A stretch of DNA of 64,000 bases from Manis javanica (Eukaryota > Chordata > Mammalia > Pholidota > Manidae), in NCBI RefSeq assembly GCF_040802235.1, contig NC_133166.1:7812001-7876000 (forward strand), written 5' to 3'. Positions within the stretch are counted from its first letter, which is position 1; the number at the start of each line of letters is the position of its first letter. The position numbers and the translations under genes are program-made. The notes beneath the pieces were generated by a model. The model saw nothing but the letters and a program-made list of their open reading frames with translations, did no database searches and was not told the DNA's origin. Positions 46,001 to 59,230 of the stretch are shown in pieces.

Positions 46001-48865
46001 TAAAACCTATTATATACTAAGTAGTCAAATTGCCAGTTTCTTGCTTTCCTTCCCTTTTCTCTCGTTTGTCATGGCCACATAACAGTAATTCCCCTAACTG
46101 TTCTAATAAAATGCGATGAACCTAACCTACTTCTCTCAGAGTGTTGTGCTTGGGATCAGATGTCTTAGTAGACAGGGAGGTACTTCAAAAAATTGAAAGC
46201 ATCAGCAGTGTGGAAAATGGTTAACATACTGTTTCTGTCTCTTGTCATTCCTCCCAGCTTTTAAGGTTCCTGCCATGGTACCTTGACAGAGTTTCTCTAG
46301 GAGTTGTAAGGGACAGTTTGGAGAAAGGAATGAAAGAAGGTTTTGTCTTCATGAGAGAAAAGCGGCAGATGGCCTTTAATATCCAGTATGTTTACAAGTG
46401 TTGACTGTTGAAGTAGGGTCTTCAAAGTCTGTGACATGTAGTTAAGGATTAGTTCACTCAGCATAACCTAAGGATGAGACCTTAGTAAAAGAACACACTA
46501 TCTACATGGGAAGTGAGCCTACCTCACTTCTTAGTATCCACAACTTAATATAACCTTGTGATATGATAATATCAAACAATGTGATAAAAATCTTTTGAAA
46601 AGTAGTTTCTTTTAAGTTCTGGCAAAGGGACTAAAAGAAAAAATAGGTTAAGGAGAAGATGGACTTTGCATGATCAATAGAATTTGTTTACATTTTTTAG
46701 GAATTAGAAAATTGAATTTGACAATGATTCCTGTCTATGGAGGAATGAACCAAATACAAGTTCTATAGGGAAAAAATGACATACTTCAATGTTTTTTGTG
46801 GATTTAGAAATTGTTAAAGGTCTTTAGACATATACCAGGAGGTCAGGTCATATGTAGTTTAAGACAAGAAGAGATGAGTGATGTACACAAAGTGAAAGCA
46901 TTTTATACAACAGAGATTTAAACAAACAAAAAATGGCACTTCAACATGAAGATCAATTTAAGAAATGATCTATGGTGAATGACTTTCTGATCATATTCCT
47001 TTTTCCTGTGATAGGATTACCAAATACTGATCTCAAATTGCAAGTTTGTTTGATGTAATCTTAGGAAGCTCAGGTCGGTTGGAAGGATCTCTACTGCGAG
47101 TGATCTAAACAAGTGTCTTTTACCCCCATGCTGTACTTTTAATTCTCTTTGTTGACTTCCTTTTCTCCCAATATAGTCTCTCTTTTGTGGCTTCCAGTTA
47201 ACATCTTCTGAGTAACTCCCTGTCACCCCACCTTATAGGGGAACATGGATTTCCAGGCTAGTGAGAGTGCTCTAACCAGAGAGAGTTGTGGAACAAAAAC
47301 ATAAGAATTGCCTCTTGAGAATACTGATGAAACAGGGTGATGGGAATGTTCATACCTCTCACTAATTTTCCTTGGCCAAGTTACTCCTAGAAGTTACTTT
47401 GGGTCTTTGAGTTTTGTTGAGCCTCTTGGTTTGAAATCATGGGCTCAAAAGCACGCTTGTAAAGTACTTTGAGGTATGTGAGTAAAGGTAAAGAATATGT
47501 TTTCCTTTTCTTTCTTTTTTCCCATAGCTCAGAATATCTACAGAGGAAACTAAGCAAATGTCATCAGTGGTCTATACGGATGGATTCCAATTGGGGGAAA
47601 AAAAATGACTCACGTTAAACAACAAGAATGTAGAGCTTCAATATGAATGTTCTCCCACTTGAGAAGTGGCATTTGCTGTTGCACATTGTCTGTAATACAC
47701 GTGTCACCTCCCATGGAATTTTTCTGTGGGGTTGGGGTTGGCCTGGACTATGTAGAACCCATCATCGAACTATTCAGCTATTTTGATCTTTTCTATTTTT
47801 TAAAACATAAGAAAAGTGAAAGAATGAGTCAAATGAAGATCTTGGAAGCATTCTAGATTCGTAATAGATCTGAAAGGTTTACTTAATATTGGTCTACCTG
47901 TAGAAAGCCAGTCTTAGACTTGTGCTGGTTTTAAAGCTTGAGCATATCATTCTTAAAGAAGGAAATATATTTTGTTCAACCCATACAGTTTAGATATATG
48001 AAATTTAATTTGTTAAAGTCTTGTATGAAATTCACTCTAATTCTTGTTAAAACCAAGTAGCTGCTATTGCCTTTTCCTAAGCATGGAGCAACTATGAGTA
48101 TAACTTTCAAATACAATAATACCTGTGAAAATTTATAATGTAATGAAATGTGATAAAAATAGAACATAGATTCTGTGGACAAATGACCTACATTGAATTC
48201 TTGACTTTACCTCTTACCAAATGAATCTTTAAATAGTTTACTGAAATCTTCAAAGCCTTTGTTACCTCAATTCTAAATGGAGAATTATTTTATTAAATGG
48301 AACTACATGAAAATTCCAGTATTGAAACATTTTGACTTACAAAATTTTGCAGGGTTTAACCTAATACCTCTGTTACAGGATTTTTTCTTTTGAGGAAAGG
48401 ATTAAGTGAGATGAGGAAGAAATGTATATGAAGCCCTCAAAAAGTGTGACTTCCCTTTCTAATGGCAGGTTGTTGTAGGCAAATTCATGAGGATACTAGA
48501 GTTGTTTCAGCAAACATTTTGAAGTTGAGAATGTTTGATGTTGAAATCTATTTGTAAGGTGTTGCTAATGACCGTAAAAATTTCCAGGAACTAAGAGATG
48601 TTAACTCCCAATTTTGTGCATTGCAAAATTTCTGAGGCATTTTAAGGGATTTTTTGTAAATAACAGTATACCTTTTTTTCTTCATTATAGTTTTGAAAAA
48701 TTTTAAGCTCATGAATGCTTTTGAGTTAGCAGTGGTTTTCAAATTTTAGCTCCAAATTTCTTGGCTGTTTTTAAACTTCCTGTCAAACCAGAAATTGAGG
48801 GACATATGAAGAGAACTATTTTAGGACATAAACAGTGAATCCTCTCTAAAAAAACAAACGATTTA
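46001..48865. other. Intron 2 stretch, mostly unrecognised
   Basis: A weak sense MIR may lie at about 48175-48300 ('cctacattgaattcttgact', 'cctcaattctaaatgg'). The remainder looks single-copy, with short frames only (47017-47226, 47647-47856, 47976-48182) and no recognisable product. Confidence 0.4.
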
Positions 48866-48872
48866 AAGAACT

Positions 48873-48955
48873 ATGTTTTTATAATGTCAGGTAGAGAGTA
48901 TTTAAACACATACCTGACATGTTTTTATAATGTCAGGTACAGAGTATTGAAACAG
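48873..48955 (+). repeat. 46-bp tandem duplication with a 10-bp hairpin
   Basis: 'atgtttttataatgtcaggt' and the next roughly 15 bases occur at 48873 and again at 48919. At the junction 'tacctgacat' (48911-48920) is the exact reverse complement of 'atgtcaggta' (48930-48939), with a 9-base loop. Confidence 0.85.
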
Positions 48956-50635
48956 TGTACTATCTTCATGGGTCTGTGCAAGGCCGCTTTTTGCTTTCTT
49001 CGCCATTCATTCATTTATTAATTCATTCTTTAATCATTACCCATTCTCCAGTCTCTCTTCCCTCCCTACAGTAGCAAACTTCCTAATGTGCTGATGTGTG
49101 TCCTTCTGTTGGTGTTCTATGTGAATGTTTCTTTTAATTTACAAAAAAGGTATTGTGTATAGGACTGATTTTGTTTCTTGTTTTCATCTGGTATTATCTT
49201 TTCCAAGTTATCCATGCGATTCTGTTTTTTTTTTTTTTTTGGGTCCTTTGCTTCTCACAACTGCATAGTTGAATCTGCCACATTTTACTTACCCATCTCC
49301 CAGAAATGGACACTTAGATCCTGCTGCTTCAAAGGGCATCGTAATGAAAACAAAGCATATTGTGATAGCATAAATATTATATAGTCACTTGCTGACTTTA
49401 TTATTTAGGGACTTTCTCTACTAAATGAAAGAGAACTAATTAATTCATATTGTAACAAAGTATAGGATTTTTGTATTTACTTGTTATCATGGTTTTTTAG
49501 ATTAACATTGAAGGTGATGATGTCACACATGAAACAATTATTTAAAAAATCAAGACATTTGATGATAATAACTAGTTTTCAGTGAGTAATCTAAAAGTTC
49601 TTGGGTGACCAAAGGGATTAATGCAGAAAGAACTGTATTATTTAATTTCTCTGTTTACCTGGCTTCTTTCTTATGCATTGCCCTTAATATAACCATTTAA
49701 ATGAAAAATAACCACACAGTTATAGTAAAAGCAACATCAATAATAAATATAACATCACATTTGGAAATAAAAGAACTGGAATAAATATGGGACAGAACAT
49801 TAGAAGGATAGGTGGATAGAGTGAAATGGATTTTTAAAAAGGCAGATAAACCAAGTGTCGCAGCAACCATCGCCCTAACTTCTGAGCTGTGAAGGGTGAT
49901 AGATGGCTTGTACCAACCCAAAGACCAATCAGGGTTAGGGAGGTGTGAGATGCAAGGTGAAAGGAGGCTTGTTTTTTGCTTTTTAAGATTACAAACCCTA
50001 GAAACTCTTTGCTAAGTGTCTTAACAGCACATAAGCTAACCAAGGTGTAAGATGGTATGGTAGTGATCACAAAGGAACCACGGGTTGGATGCTTTTTCAT
50101 GTTTGGGCTGCACTGAAGTCATCGTAGTGTTAAGCAATCCGAAACTTTGTCTCTTACACCCTCCCTTACCTCCTATTACCTCAGTAGTTCTTCATTATGT
50201 TCCCTGGAACCCCTTTGTTCCTTGACAGCTGCCATGTCACTCACCACAAGTTCCCCTCTCCCCTGCTTCTTTGCTTTCCTATCCTGTCCTGTTGATTTTG
50301 TGCCTTTAGTGAGTATCTTCCCATTTCTCAAAGGCTAGAAGAGAAGATGCAAGCAGCTTCATGTCCTGAAAGCTTCCATATTAAGCCATGGGAATAATTC
50401 GCAAGATAATTTTGAAAGTTTACCCTGTATTTTCCATCATGAAAATAATATATACAATTAGGGAAACAAATTGAAAATGCAGAAAGTAGAAGTGAAACGA
50501 AGTTTGCCACTCATTTTCATTAGAGATAATATTACTCCTTGGATTGTACTTTTAAGACTTTATTTTCTTTAGAAAGTATTTTTCTTATGACTTTCATGTT
50601 TATTAAATATTTTTCACATTTACTATGGAAAATGG
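48956..50635. other. Intron 2 stretch, mostly unrecognised
   Basis: An 'attcattcatttattaattc' tract near 49005 and a T-run at 49225-49240 are present. The 49040-49350 part may be an old antisense L1 3' fragment. The overlapping minus frames at 49697-50100 have no recognisable product. Confidence 0.35.
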
Positions 50636-50639
50636 AGGA

Positions 50640-51460
50640 AGGTACCAAAAAAAAAAGTCATTTATATCTCAGTGCCTATCCATAATCATTGTTAACATTT
50701 TGGTTTATTTCATAAATAAAAGTTTTGTTTTTAATAATGTGAACATTCAGAAAGCAGCTTTGTGTTCTCCTTTTAGCATGATACATTAAGTATTAATTAG
50801 GTTTATTCCTATTATCACAAATTGTTAAATGTACATTATTAGACATACATTATTTATTTTTATTATTTCACTGAATAAATGAAAACACAACTAACTTAAA
50901 CATTCCCATATTTTTGGACTTCAGTGGCTTCTGTTAGTTCACTTGCCTAGAAAATGCTGTGAAAAACATCATTGGGAAGAATATACCCTCTGTTATTACA
51001 ATTATGTCCTTTGGATATGTTATTAGAATTTCAAAGTATATTACCCATTTAATTCCATTTATTGTGATTTTTTAATGTTATTTACCCATTTAGTGCTTGG
51101 TACTTAATTGTTAAAATATATTAACATTTCAAAAGAAACACATGCTTCTGTATAATGAATACTGATGAAACAACAGAAAAAATTAGAAACTCCCCTTCTA
51201 CGAGGTAACCACCTGTATCTGTACAATCTGTTCAATGTCTATATGTATAGGTACACATATATGTACATGCATATTATTAATTCAGTACTAGGTCATGGAT
51301 ATTCTTACTTCATTTCCACACTTCATTTCTGTAGTGCGTTTTCCATTTCTCTACTGTTGGCCATTTTAGTTGTATCCTTTTTTGTTTTGGTATCACAGAT
51401 CATTCTGCAGTGAGTATCCTTGGAGAAATTTACATGTGCTCTTGGATATGTATTTCTGTA
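50640..51460 (-). repeat. Possible old LINE-derived segment, antisense
   Basis: 'aatcattgttaacattttgg' and, further on, 'ctactgttggccattttagt' with 'cattctgcagtgagtatcct' resemble a repeat seen often in mammalian introns, probably a reversed L1 3' region. Identity is uncertain. Confidence 0.3.
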
Positions 51461-54400
51461 TGCTACTTTATTTTCTCAAGACAGTCCAAAATGTGGTATT
51501 TTGGTCTTTTTCAGTATAAGTTTTTTAGAAAAGAAAGATTAAATTGGATTTACATTTTCTCTCTTATACCCATATGTCATCTTTTTACATTAGATTTATT
51601 CTACTAGCAGATGAGCTAGTTGGGCCACTGTGTGTTGTTAAATTCTGTGAACTAAGTTTGCTGGAGGGTCTAATGCTTAAGTGTGTGTGTATCAGGACGT
51701 TTAGGTAAATAGTCTGTGCCAAACAACCCATTCATCCCATCCATCCTCTGAGTATGTACTCTGTTAGGTATATTGCCCACTTTAATGCCTCCAGAGTATT
51801 TTCTCTTAAAATGGATAGCTTCTTGGAGACAGCATCTCTTTTTTTTTTTCCAAAGGTAGACTGGAAGAAAGTCAATTTGACTCAAAGTTGAAAGGTATCA
51901 TTAAAAGACATGCTGAGTTAGCTAAGATTGCTAGTATTTTGAGGACAAAGACAGAACTTAAGGGCAATTTTACAGATTGAGTTAAGAAGGATTATTAATG
52001 AACAGGACTGAGTTCAGGAAGAGTAGATATGCTTAAAGAAGATATGTTTAAGTAAGATATGCTTGACAGACAGAGGAATCTTAATATTGAATATCGTATG
52101 TTCAATATAAAAGTTTTAATAAATGTCATTACAGATAGTCTGATTAAAATTCTAAGTGAGGGGACCATGCTATGAGTATTGCTACTTTTCAAAAATTATT
52201 AAAAATTACTCCAAGTGCTCAGGCCACTGGTCTATTTATTTTGGCCTCTAAATTTTAGGAGGAATGTTGATATATTAAAGATGGCTTAAAGATAAGAAAG
52301 AATGATGCGAGGTTTTGGAATGATCATTATATGAAGAGTACCTGAGAGATGACTAAGTACTCAGTAATTGTGATCAGATGTGCTGGGCCTGTGATGTAGG
52401 GGAAACAAGGCCTGTCTTAGCTTTCTAGCCAACCATGCTTTGCAAAATACATTCCTCAGTGCCTTTCCCTGTGTGTGGATCATTTCTGTAGGAGGGGAAG
52501 AATATCACAATGATGTAAAGTCAATTGCTCTGGGACTCTTGGGCCCCTTGCTGTTTTGCTTTAGAAAGGGGTAGCGGGTAAGGGATGGGCATGAATATCT
52601 GCAGGAATGTGATAGGTAAATTTTTAAAAATCCACGTTAATAATGTTTGTCAACTCAAGAGGTCAAACTATTTTCACTTAATGTACTTTCATATTTTAGA
52701 ACAGCTCTCTGAGGAAAAGTGGAGGAAATTTTTATTTAACAATTCTTCAGTTCTAGACTTTGGAGATAGGTGACTTTGGGAGAGGTCACAGGTATTAGCA
52801 GTGATAGAAATGTCATACCTTTTAATCTGGCACCCTGTTCGCTAGATAGCATTGCCTGTAGAAACCAACAAATGTGTTCATATGCAATTCTGAATCCCAT
52901 TTAAGTTGAATTTTAACTTGTCCAGACAGACACACTGTCTAGAAGTGAATCTTTTCTGCTCTCTGAGCTTTTGGCACAGGAAAGACAAGGTGGACAAAGT
53001 TAAGACATACCCGGCATGTTACAATCTTCCTTTCTTCTTTCTCTCTGTAATAGCTACGCTTCTTTCTACTCCTAATAGACTTGTAAGGAAAGACTACATA
53101 CTGAAAATGGAAGAAAGTTCATTTGTGGAAGGACAGAATGAAAGGTATTGACATATAAAAGAAAAGGTTTGAGTTCAGCCCAAGGTAATGTGGATATAAA
53201 GTCAGGATGGACTTTCTACTTTTGGTGGCCTTTAGTTATATGGCAAAAAATTTTTCTCCCAGCATCTTTAGAACCAATAGCTTCTTTCAGTGACAGGGTT
53301 TAAAAAAAAAAGTTTATAGGTGGGAAGAGAAGTCAACTTGAGTCAAAAATTACATCATAGTTAAAAGTCTCCTGGTCAGTTAGTTGACAGAAACCAACTA
53401 GGATCATTTGGAATGGATTACTTTATTACGGCATGAAGGAACATTCATGAGCTTTTGGATATACCCTGAGATTACTGAACTGGTAGTTTATTTTGGGATT
53501 TTTAAGAAAGAAATAATTACTCCAATTATTATTAACTGCTTTCTGGTTGCTTATGACATTATTGTTTCCATATGAAACCTTATCAAAATAGTTAGGTAAT
53601 TCACTGTTGAATGAATCCTTCATTGAAATATCATAGTTTAATTCTTAAGTGCAGTCTTGTTCCCATGGAATGTCCATTGTATTCTAAATTCATATCCCTA
53701 TTATAATATATGAATAGTACAAACTAAACATTTCAATTATGGCTGCAGACTTGACTTAAAGGTATAGGAGAAATGAATCTTTCTGATTTCCTGCCATGGC
53801 CCTTTTTGTTTACTATAAAGACCATAAAAAATGCCTACCATTGAATTGGGAAATCATATAGTCTGTGGGGTTGTCTCTTTTTGTTCATGTATCTGTCTCA
53901 TGATTCCTTTTCTGTGGCTTTCATTGCTAAGAGCATTATTTTTCCCAAGGAATATTTTTCAAAATAATTTTCTTTATTAACAACCATGTATTTTTGAGGT
54001 CCCCAAGGGTAAAAGGCAGTTTATGCTTTTCCACTGGCAGTGCCACTTGTTAGCTTTTTGGGGGAGGCAACGAGGTAAACAGGTGAACCATTACAACACA
54101 GTGTGCTAAGTGATCTAAAAGAAGTATGTTGAAAGACAAAAAAGAGGCATTGAGCACAACGCTCCAGATTTTTCAGACTACTTGCAAAAGGGGAAAATCT
54201 GCAGGTGTAAGTGAGGGAATGGGAAGAGATGTCTGGGACCTTGTAAGGCCTACGGAGAAAATGATCCCTGGGCTGACACTGAAGAATGGTAAGAGAGTTC
54301 ATCTGGGAGTTAACATGGAGGTTGGAAGTGGGGGAATGCCATCACAAATCGAAAGAATGGCAACAGAATGAACTATTAACTATAGTTACAGGGAATGGAG

Positions 54401-54820
54401 ATATTGCGGTAAAACTTAGAATAGCTAATGCATCCGGGAACTGAACTGAGCCAAATAATATAAAAGCATAGCCAAGTGGCCTTATAGTATTATCAATTTG
54501 TCATATTTACAGACTTCTAATATAAGTTGGGACAAAATGTAGACTGGACTGGATGGCCTGTACAGTCTTGTCAAAGAGCTACAGTGATTCTAAGGTTTTC
54601 TTTGAACTGGGTGTTGCTCAGTTCCATAGGGTAAATTCCTGTCTCTAGTTTGGTGGGGAATGGGGAAGTGGACCTGAGTTGATATCCTTGGGCAACAAGG
54701 TATGATGGAAAGAACATGCTCTGTGTTTTGATCCTGGGTATGAACAAGATTTCTTGGGTAATCATTTTTGGTTTTGATTATTTTTTTGATGCCTAAAATG
54801 AGGACATTGAAGGATCATCT
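51461..54820. other. Intron 2 stretch, nothing recognised
   Basis: Mostly single-copy-looking DNA. Frames at 52906-53151, 54021-54302 and 54126-54371 show no domain. 'aagaagatatgtttaagtaa' near 52035 is a minor local repetition of 'agatatgctta'. Confidence 0.4.
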
Positions 54821-54825
54821 CTGAG

Positions 54826-54900
54826 GTGCATTCATTCATTCATCCACTATGTGTTGAACACCTACCAGTTACCTAGAACTTTCTTTGAAGTCTTTAGTAC
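54826..54900 (+). repeat. Ancient interspersed repeat fragment with (ATTC)n
   Basis: 'cattcattcattcatccact' followed by 'atgtgttgaacacctaccag' is the start of a common old mammalian repeat. Confidence 0.5.
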
Positions 54901-55074
54901 AGTTGAGTGGGGTAAAGCTCAACTCCCATAACTACACAGAATATCACCCTCTAGAGCTGTGAGTGGGAAGGCAGACTAAGGAAGAGTGATTTCTAAGAAG
55001 CTGGGCTGTATGAGCATTTAAATTCTGAAACTAGATCAGGTTTATGGATAGCCAGGGAGCAGGAAAAGGATAAT

Positions 55075-55300
55075 AGCTTCTCTTGACTTTTTACTAAATG
55101 TGAGGCACTGCCTTAAATATTATATATGCTCATTTAATACTCAGAAAAACTCTATGCAGTAGATGTATTATTTTCATTTTATAGATGAAGACAAATGAAA
55201 AAGAGAAGGTAAGAAAATTACCTAAGGTCATCCACCTAAGTAAAGGAGATTCAGACTTAGAATTGTCTGATTTCCAACTGTATTCTGAAACAGTGATTAC
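55075..55300 (-). repeat. MIR SINE, antisense
   Basis: 'aatgtgaggcactgccttaa', 'ttcattttatagatgaagac' and 'aattacctaaggtcatccac' are reversed MIR blocks. Confidence 0.75.
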
Positions 55301-55729
55301 CGACTGTTTGCGCCCCACTCCAGGCCTAAGGCATCAGAATCTCAGGAAGTGCAACAGAGATGTGTTTACTTTTTAAATAATCCATCAAGTGAGTTCAGTC
55401 TGCAATCACAAGAGGGAAGTCTTGTGTAAAGATTGACACAAAATGGCAGGAAACCTACTGGTTGGATCAAAGGATAAGCAACTGAAAGAGTAAGACAGTA
55501 TTATGTTTTGCAAAGAGTACTGGACATGGCACCTGAATGCACATCCCTGTCCCGGGGAGTGAAGTGTTGTAGCGGAGGGACAGAGAGCAGGCCGGGAGGC
55601 CGGGGTGCTTGTCCCTGCTTCTTCACAAACTGGCCGTGTAAGTAGAGGCAAAAAGAAGGATGGGCTGGCAGCCTTGTAAAGCCCAGTGGAAGAGCTACAG
55701 TTCTGTGATTATCTAACATGTAAGAATTA

Positions 55730-55779
55730 GGTGTTCTTCCCTTCTATATATAAGGTGTTCAAATCCCTTCTATATATAA
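55730..55779 (+). repeat. 24/26-bp imperfect tandem duplication
   Basis: 'ggtgttc', a short spacer and 'cccttctatatataa' occur at 55730-55753 and again at 55754-55779 with small spacer differences. Confidence 0.85.
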
Positions 55780-55894
55780 GACTCAGATATAATTATTGTA
55801 AAGTGTAGTCCTTGTTGTAAACAAAATTTTTGTGATGATTAACTACACAAAGTAATTGCCAAAATTACTCCCTTCCAATCTGTTCTGCACACTT

Positions 55895-56475
55895 CATTCA
55901 ACATAATCACTACTAAATATGAATGTCTTCATACCACCTCCCTGCTTTACACCACTAACACTGCATTTAGGGTACAGACACAGATTCTCAGCATGACCTA
56001 CAAAGTCCAGCAGTGTCTACCCATATCTGCTTCTCCAGTTTTATGTTGTATCATCCTGCATTTCCAGTCCAGCCACAGCAGCCTACTATTAATTTCTCAT
56101 ATATGCACCATGCTTCCATTTGCCACCCAGAAGTTCTCAGGCTGTTTTTCCATGTGTAGATGTCCTTCTCATACCTGGATGATTTTTGCCACCTTCCAGA
56201 TCTTGGTTCATTCTCACTTAATCCAGGAAACCTCCCTGACTTTCTTATTCAGATCTTCTTTCCTGTTATACATGCTCATGCCCTGTATTTCTCATTCATG
56301 GCATTGATCATTGTTACCATTTACATTTGATTATGTAGCCGTTTGATTAGTATGTGTTTCCCCTACTGAAATATAAACCTCCTAAGGAAAAAGGCATTTT
56401 CTGTTTTTAGTTCACTACTGAACGCCTAGTGCCTTGTGATATGTGCATATCACAATAAATGTATTGATGAATAAT
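55895..56475 (+). mobile_element. LINE-2 3' end, sense
   Basis: 'gacctacaaagtccagcagt', 'ttccatgtgtagatgtcctt', 'ccaggaaacctccctgactt', 'tactgaaatataaacctcct' and 'cacaataaatgtattgatga' follow the L2 3' order to its end. The + frame 55993-56307 (104 aa) runs through it without an L2 protein match that I can name. Confidence 0.65.
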
Positions 56476-56594
56476 GTAAGAGGAAGGGATTACACTTTCT
56501 ACGGAAGTACAGAAGAGAATATTTACAGAAAGGATGTGATACAGTGACCTTATGGCAATAAGTTAATTTTAAATAGGGCTTGCATTTTTTAGAC

Positions 56595-56765
56595 CTGTTT
56601 TACTTTTTCACAAAAGTCCTATGAGCTAGGATTATTACATTGTACCATATCGTATTAACTTTACAGATAAGAAAATTTTATTTCTCTCAGCTTTACAGAG
56701 AAGGACTGATAACTAGATCAAAATGAAGAGCTGTTAAGTAGCAGATTTAAGATAAGAGACCACGT
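56595..56765 (-). repeat. MIR-like SINE, antisense
   Basis: 'gtcctatgagctaggattat' and 'aactttacagataagaaaat' fit a reversed MIR. Confidence 0.5.
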
Positions 56766-56885
56766 ATTTGCGATTTTAGGAAAATAGCCATGTAGTTGTT
56801 CTACCCAGATGTTACATTCTTTTATAACTTGCTTCAAATGGCATATTGTCTACAGAGCTGTCTTAATTTTTGTATAGGACTGAAC

Positions 56886-57178
56886 TTATAGTTCAGGCTG
56901 CTATTAACGAAGTCCCATAGACTATGTGGCTTAAACAACAAACATCTCTCAGTTCTGGAGGCTCAGAAATCCAAGATTAAAGTGCCAGCAGATTTTCTTG
57001 TTTGCGTATGGCCACCACCTTGCTGGTCCCTTACAGGGGCACAGATACCATAGTGGGGGCTCTATGCCCGAGCTCTTACCTAAACTTACTTACCTCCCAA
57101 AGGCTCCACCTTCAAATATATTAGGTTTCAACATATGAATTTTGGGGGAGGCACAAGCATTGAGTCCATAGCAAGGAC
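56886..57178 (-). mobile_element. MaLR-type LTR (MST/MLT1-like), antisense
   Basis: It starts with 'aggctgctattaacgaagtc' and runs through 'agttctggaggctcagaaat', 'tacctcccaaaggctccacc' and 'caacatatgaattttggggg' to 'ttgagtccatagca'. This is a reversed MaLR LTR with internal deletions. It is a solo LTR without coding sequence. Confidence 0.8.
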
Positions 57179-58472
57179 TAAGCTAAGCTATGTTGTATTT
57201 ATAGATACTCACCTAATATATACTGATAGTGAAAAGTCTCTTGTGGAAGTCTCAGTTGTATTTTAGAGACCTTGATAGGTAGAATTTGAAATGTGAAAGT
57301 AACACTGCCATCTAGTGACAACGAACCTGAATGAAACTTGAAATCTAAGGTTAAGCCCCTGGGAATGGGAAAAGAAGTTATTCAGAGAGTGGGCCAGGTA
57401 CCTAACTTGGGGCAGCCATTTCTTCTTGTGAATATTTGGGGTAGCTGATTCTTATGAAGGTGATGAATTAATGATGACTAAGCTACATGCTCTTAGCTGT
57501 AGAATACTACCCATGTAGTCAGTAGATCAAGTGGTCTCCTATGATTGTGCCTCTTGTCTGGTATCTATCTCCATTTTCCTTAGGACTGAGGAGTTTAATA
57601 CTCTGATAACCTAATAAAAAGGAATTTTCACCTTAGTTTAAAGAACTAAGTATATTCAGGAATAAACATATATGAGGAAATAAATCCTTGGTAAAATTTC
57701 AAATTAAAATTTGCAGCATTGTAAGAAGTGGAATGCCAAAATCAACCCCATCTACCCCAAGGGGACACTTACAGCCACTTTGAATTAAATGACCCTGTGA
57801 TTAAAGAAAACTGAGAAGTGAAACACTTCTAGACTTATAACAAAGGGTTGGAAAATGAAAAGTATAAGAATTTCTTTTAAAGCATTGAACCACAGGGAAA
57901 TTTGGAAAATGTATCTGTATTTCTTAATTTGTATCCCTGAATTTATATGATAGATTTTAGCTGGTATATTTTAGTGAATTATTATCCTGGTACATTAAAA
58001 TTGTAAACTGAGCTAAAATTTTCTTATCATGTGCTGATGCCAGATCAAAAGAGGTGACAACTACTCTGCCTCTCTGGAGGTCTGAACAACAAAAACACTG
58101 TCACTACGAAATGATAATAATATTGCTGATTGAGGTGAAAAAATTGTTTTTAACATTTTTTTTTAGATAGTCCTGAGAGGACTATTTCCATTTTATGACG
58201 GATTGTTTGTCCACTTACTGGTATATTCATTGAACTATATCCCTAAGGTGTTCTAACTCATTGTGTAGAAATAGCCGAACTGGAAAAATTAATTGCTTTT
58301 TATACAAGGCATGAAAATTATTGCCTTTATGACATAACTTATTATCCTGTCTCCTCTTAAGGAACAATATTTCATGTGCTGACAATAAACACTGTGTAAC
58401 AGAGTTGCTATTTTGCCAAGAGTTAAATTGGAAATCTCAAGGGCATGAATGATTTTATAAGAAAAACATGTA
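57179..58472. other. Intron 2 stretch, nothing recognised
   Basis: No gene or repeat that I can support. Confidence 0.4.
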
Positions 58473-59230
58473 ACTTACACATAATTCTTTTTTTTTAAAT
58501 TTTTTATTAAGGTACGATTGATATACACCCTTATGAAGGTTTCACATGAATAAACAATATGGTTACTACATTTACCCATATTATCAAGTCCCCACCCATA
58601 CCCCAATGCAGTCACTGTTCATCAGTGCAGCAAGATGCCGCAGATTCCCTATGTGCCTTCTCTGTGCTACTCTGTTCTCCCCGTGATCCCCCACACCATG
58701 TGTACTAAACATAATACCCCTCAGTCCCCTTCTCCCTCCCTCCCCACCCACCCTCCCACACCCCTCCCCTTTGGTAACTACTGTTCATTCTTGGAGTCTC
58801 TGAGTCTGCTGCCATTTTGTTCCTTCAGTTTTGCTTCATTTGGCACTTACGTTCTCCACCTGGCTTATTTCACTGAGCATAATGTCCTCCAGCTCCATCC
58901 ATGTTGTTGCAAATGGTAGGATTTGTTTCTTTCTTATGGCTGAATAGTATTCCATGTGTATATGTACCACCTCTTCTTTATCCATTCATCTACTGATGGA
59001 CACTTAGGTTGCTTCCATATCTTGGCTATTGTAAAAAGTGCTGCAATAAACATAGGGGTGCATATGTCTTTTCAAATCTGAGAAGTTGTATTCTTTGGGT
59101 AAATTCCAAAGATTGAGATTCCTTTGTCAAATGGTATTTCTATTTTTAGTTTTTTGAGGAACCTCCATATTGCTTTCTACAATGGTTGAACTAGCTTACA
59201 TTCCCACTAGCAGACTTACACATAATTCTT
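58473..59230 (-). mobile_element. 5'-truncated LINE-1 with perfect target-site duplication, antisense
   Basis: The 17-base 'acttacacataattctt' occurs at 58473-58489 and exactly again at 59214-59230. Between them (58490-59213) lies a reversed L1 3' end: T-rich tail at 58487-58497, C-rich 3' UTR (58730-58770), then the reversed ORF2 end. The 3' UTR matches the copies at 7343 and 30840. The intact duplication and good match make it one of the younger L1 copies here. It is antisense to NOX4 within intron 2, so its T-tract lies in the transcript. Confidence 0.93.
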
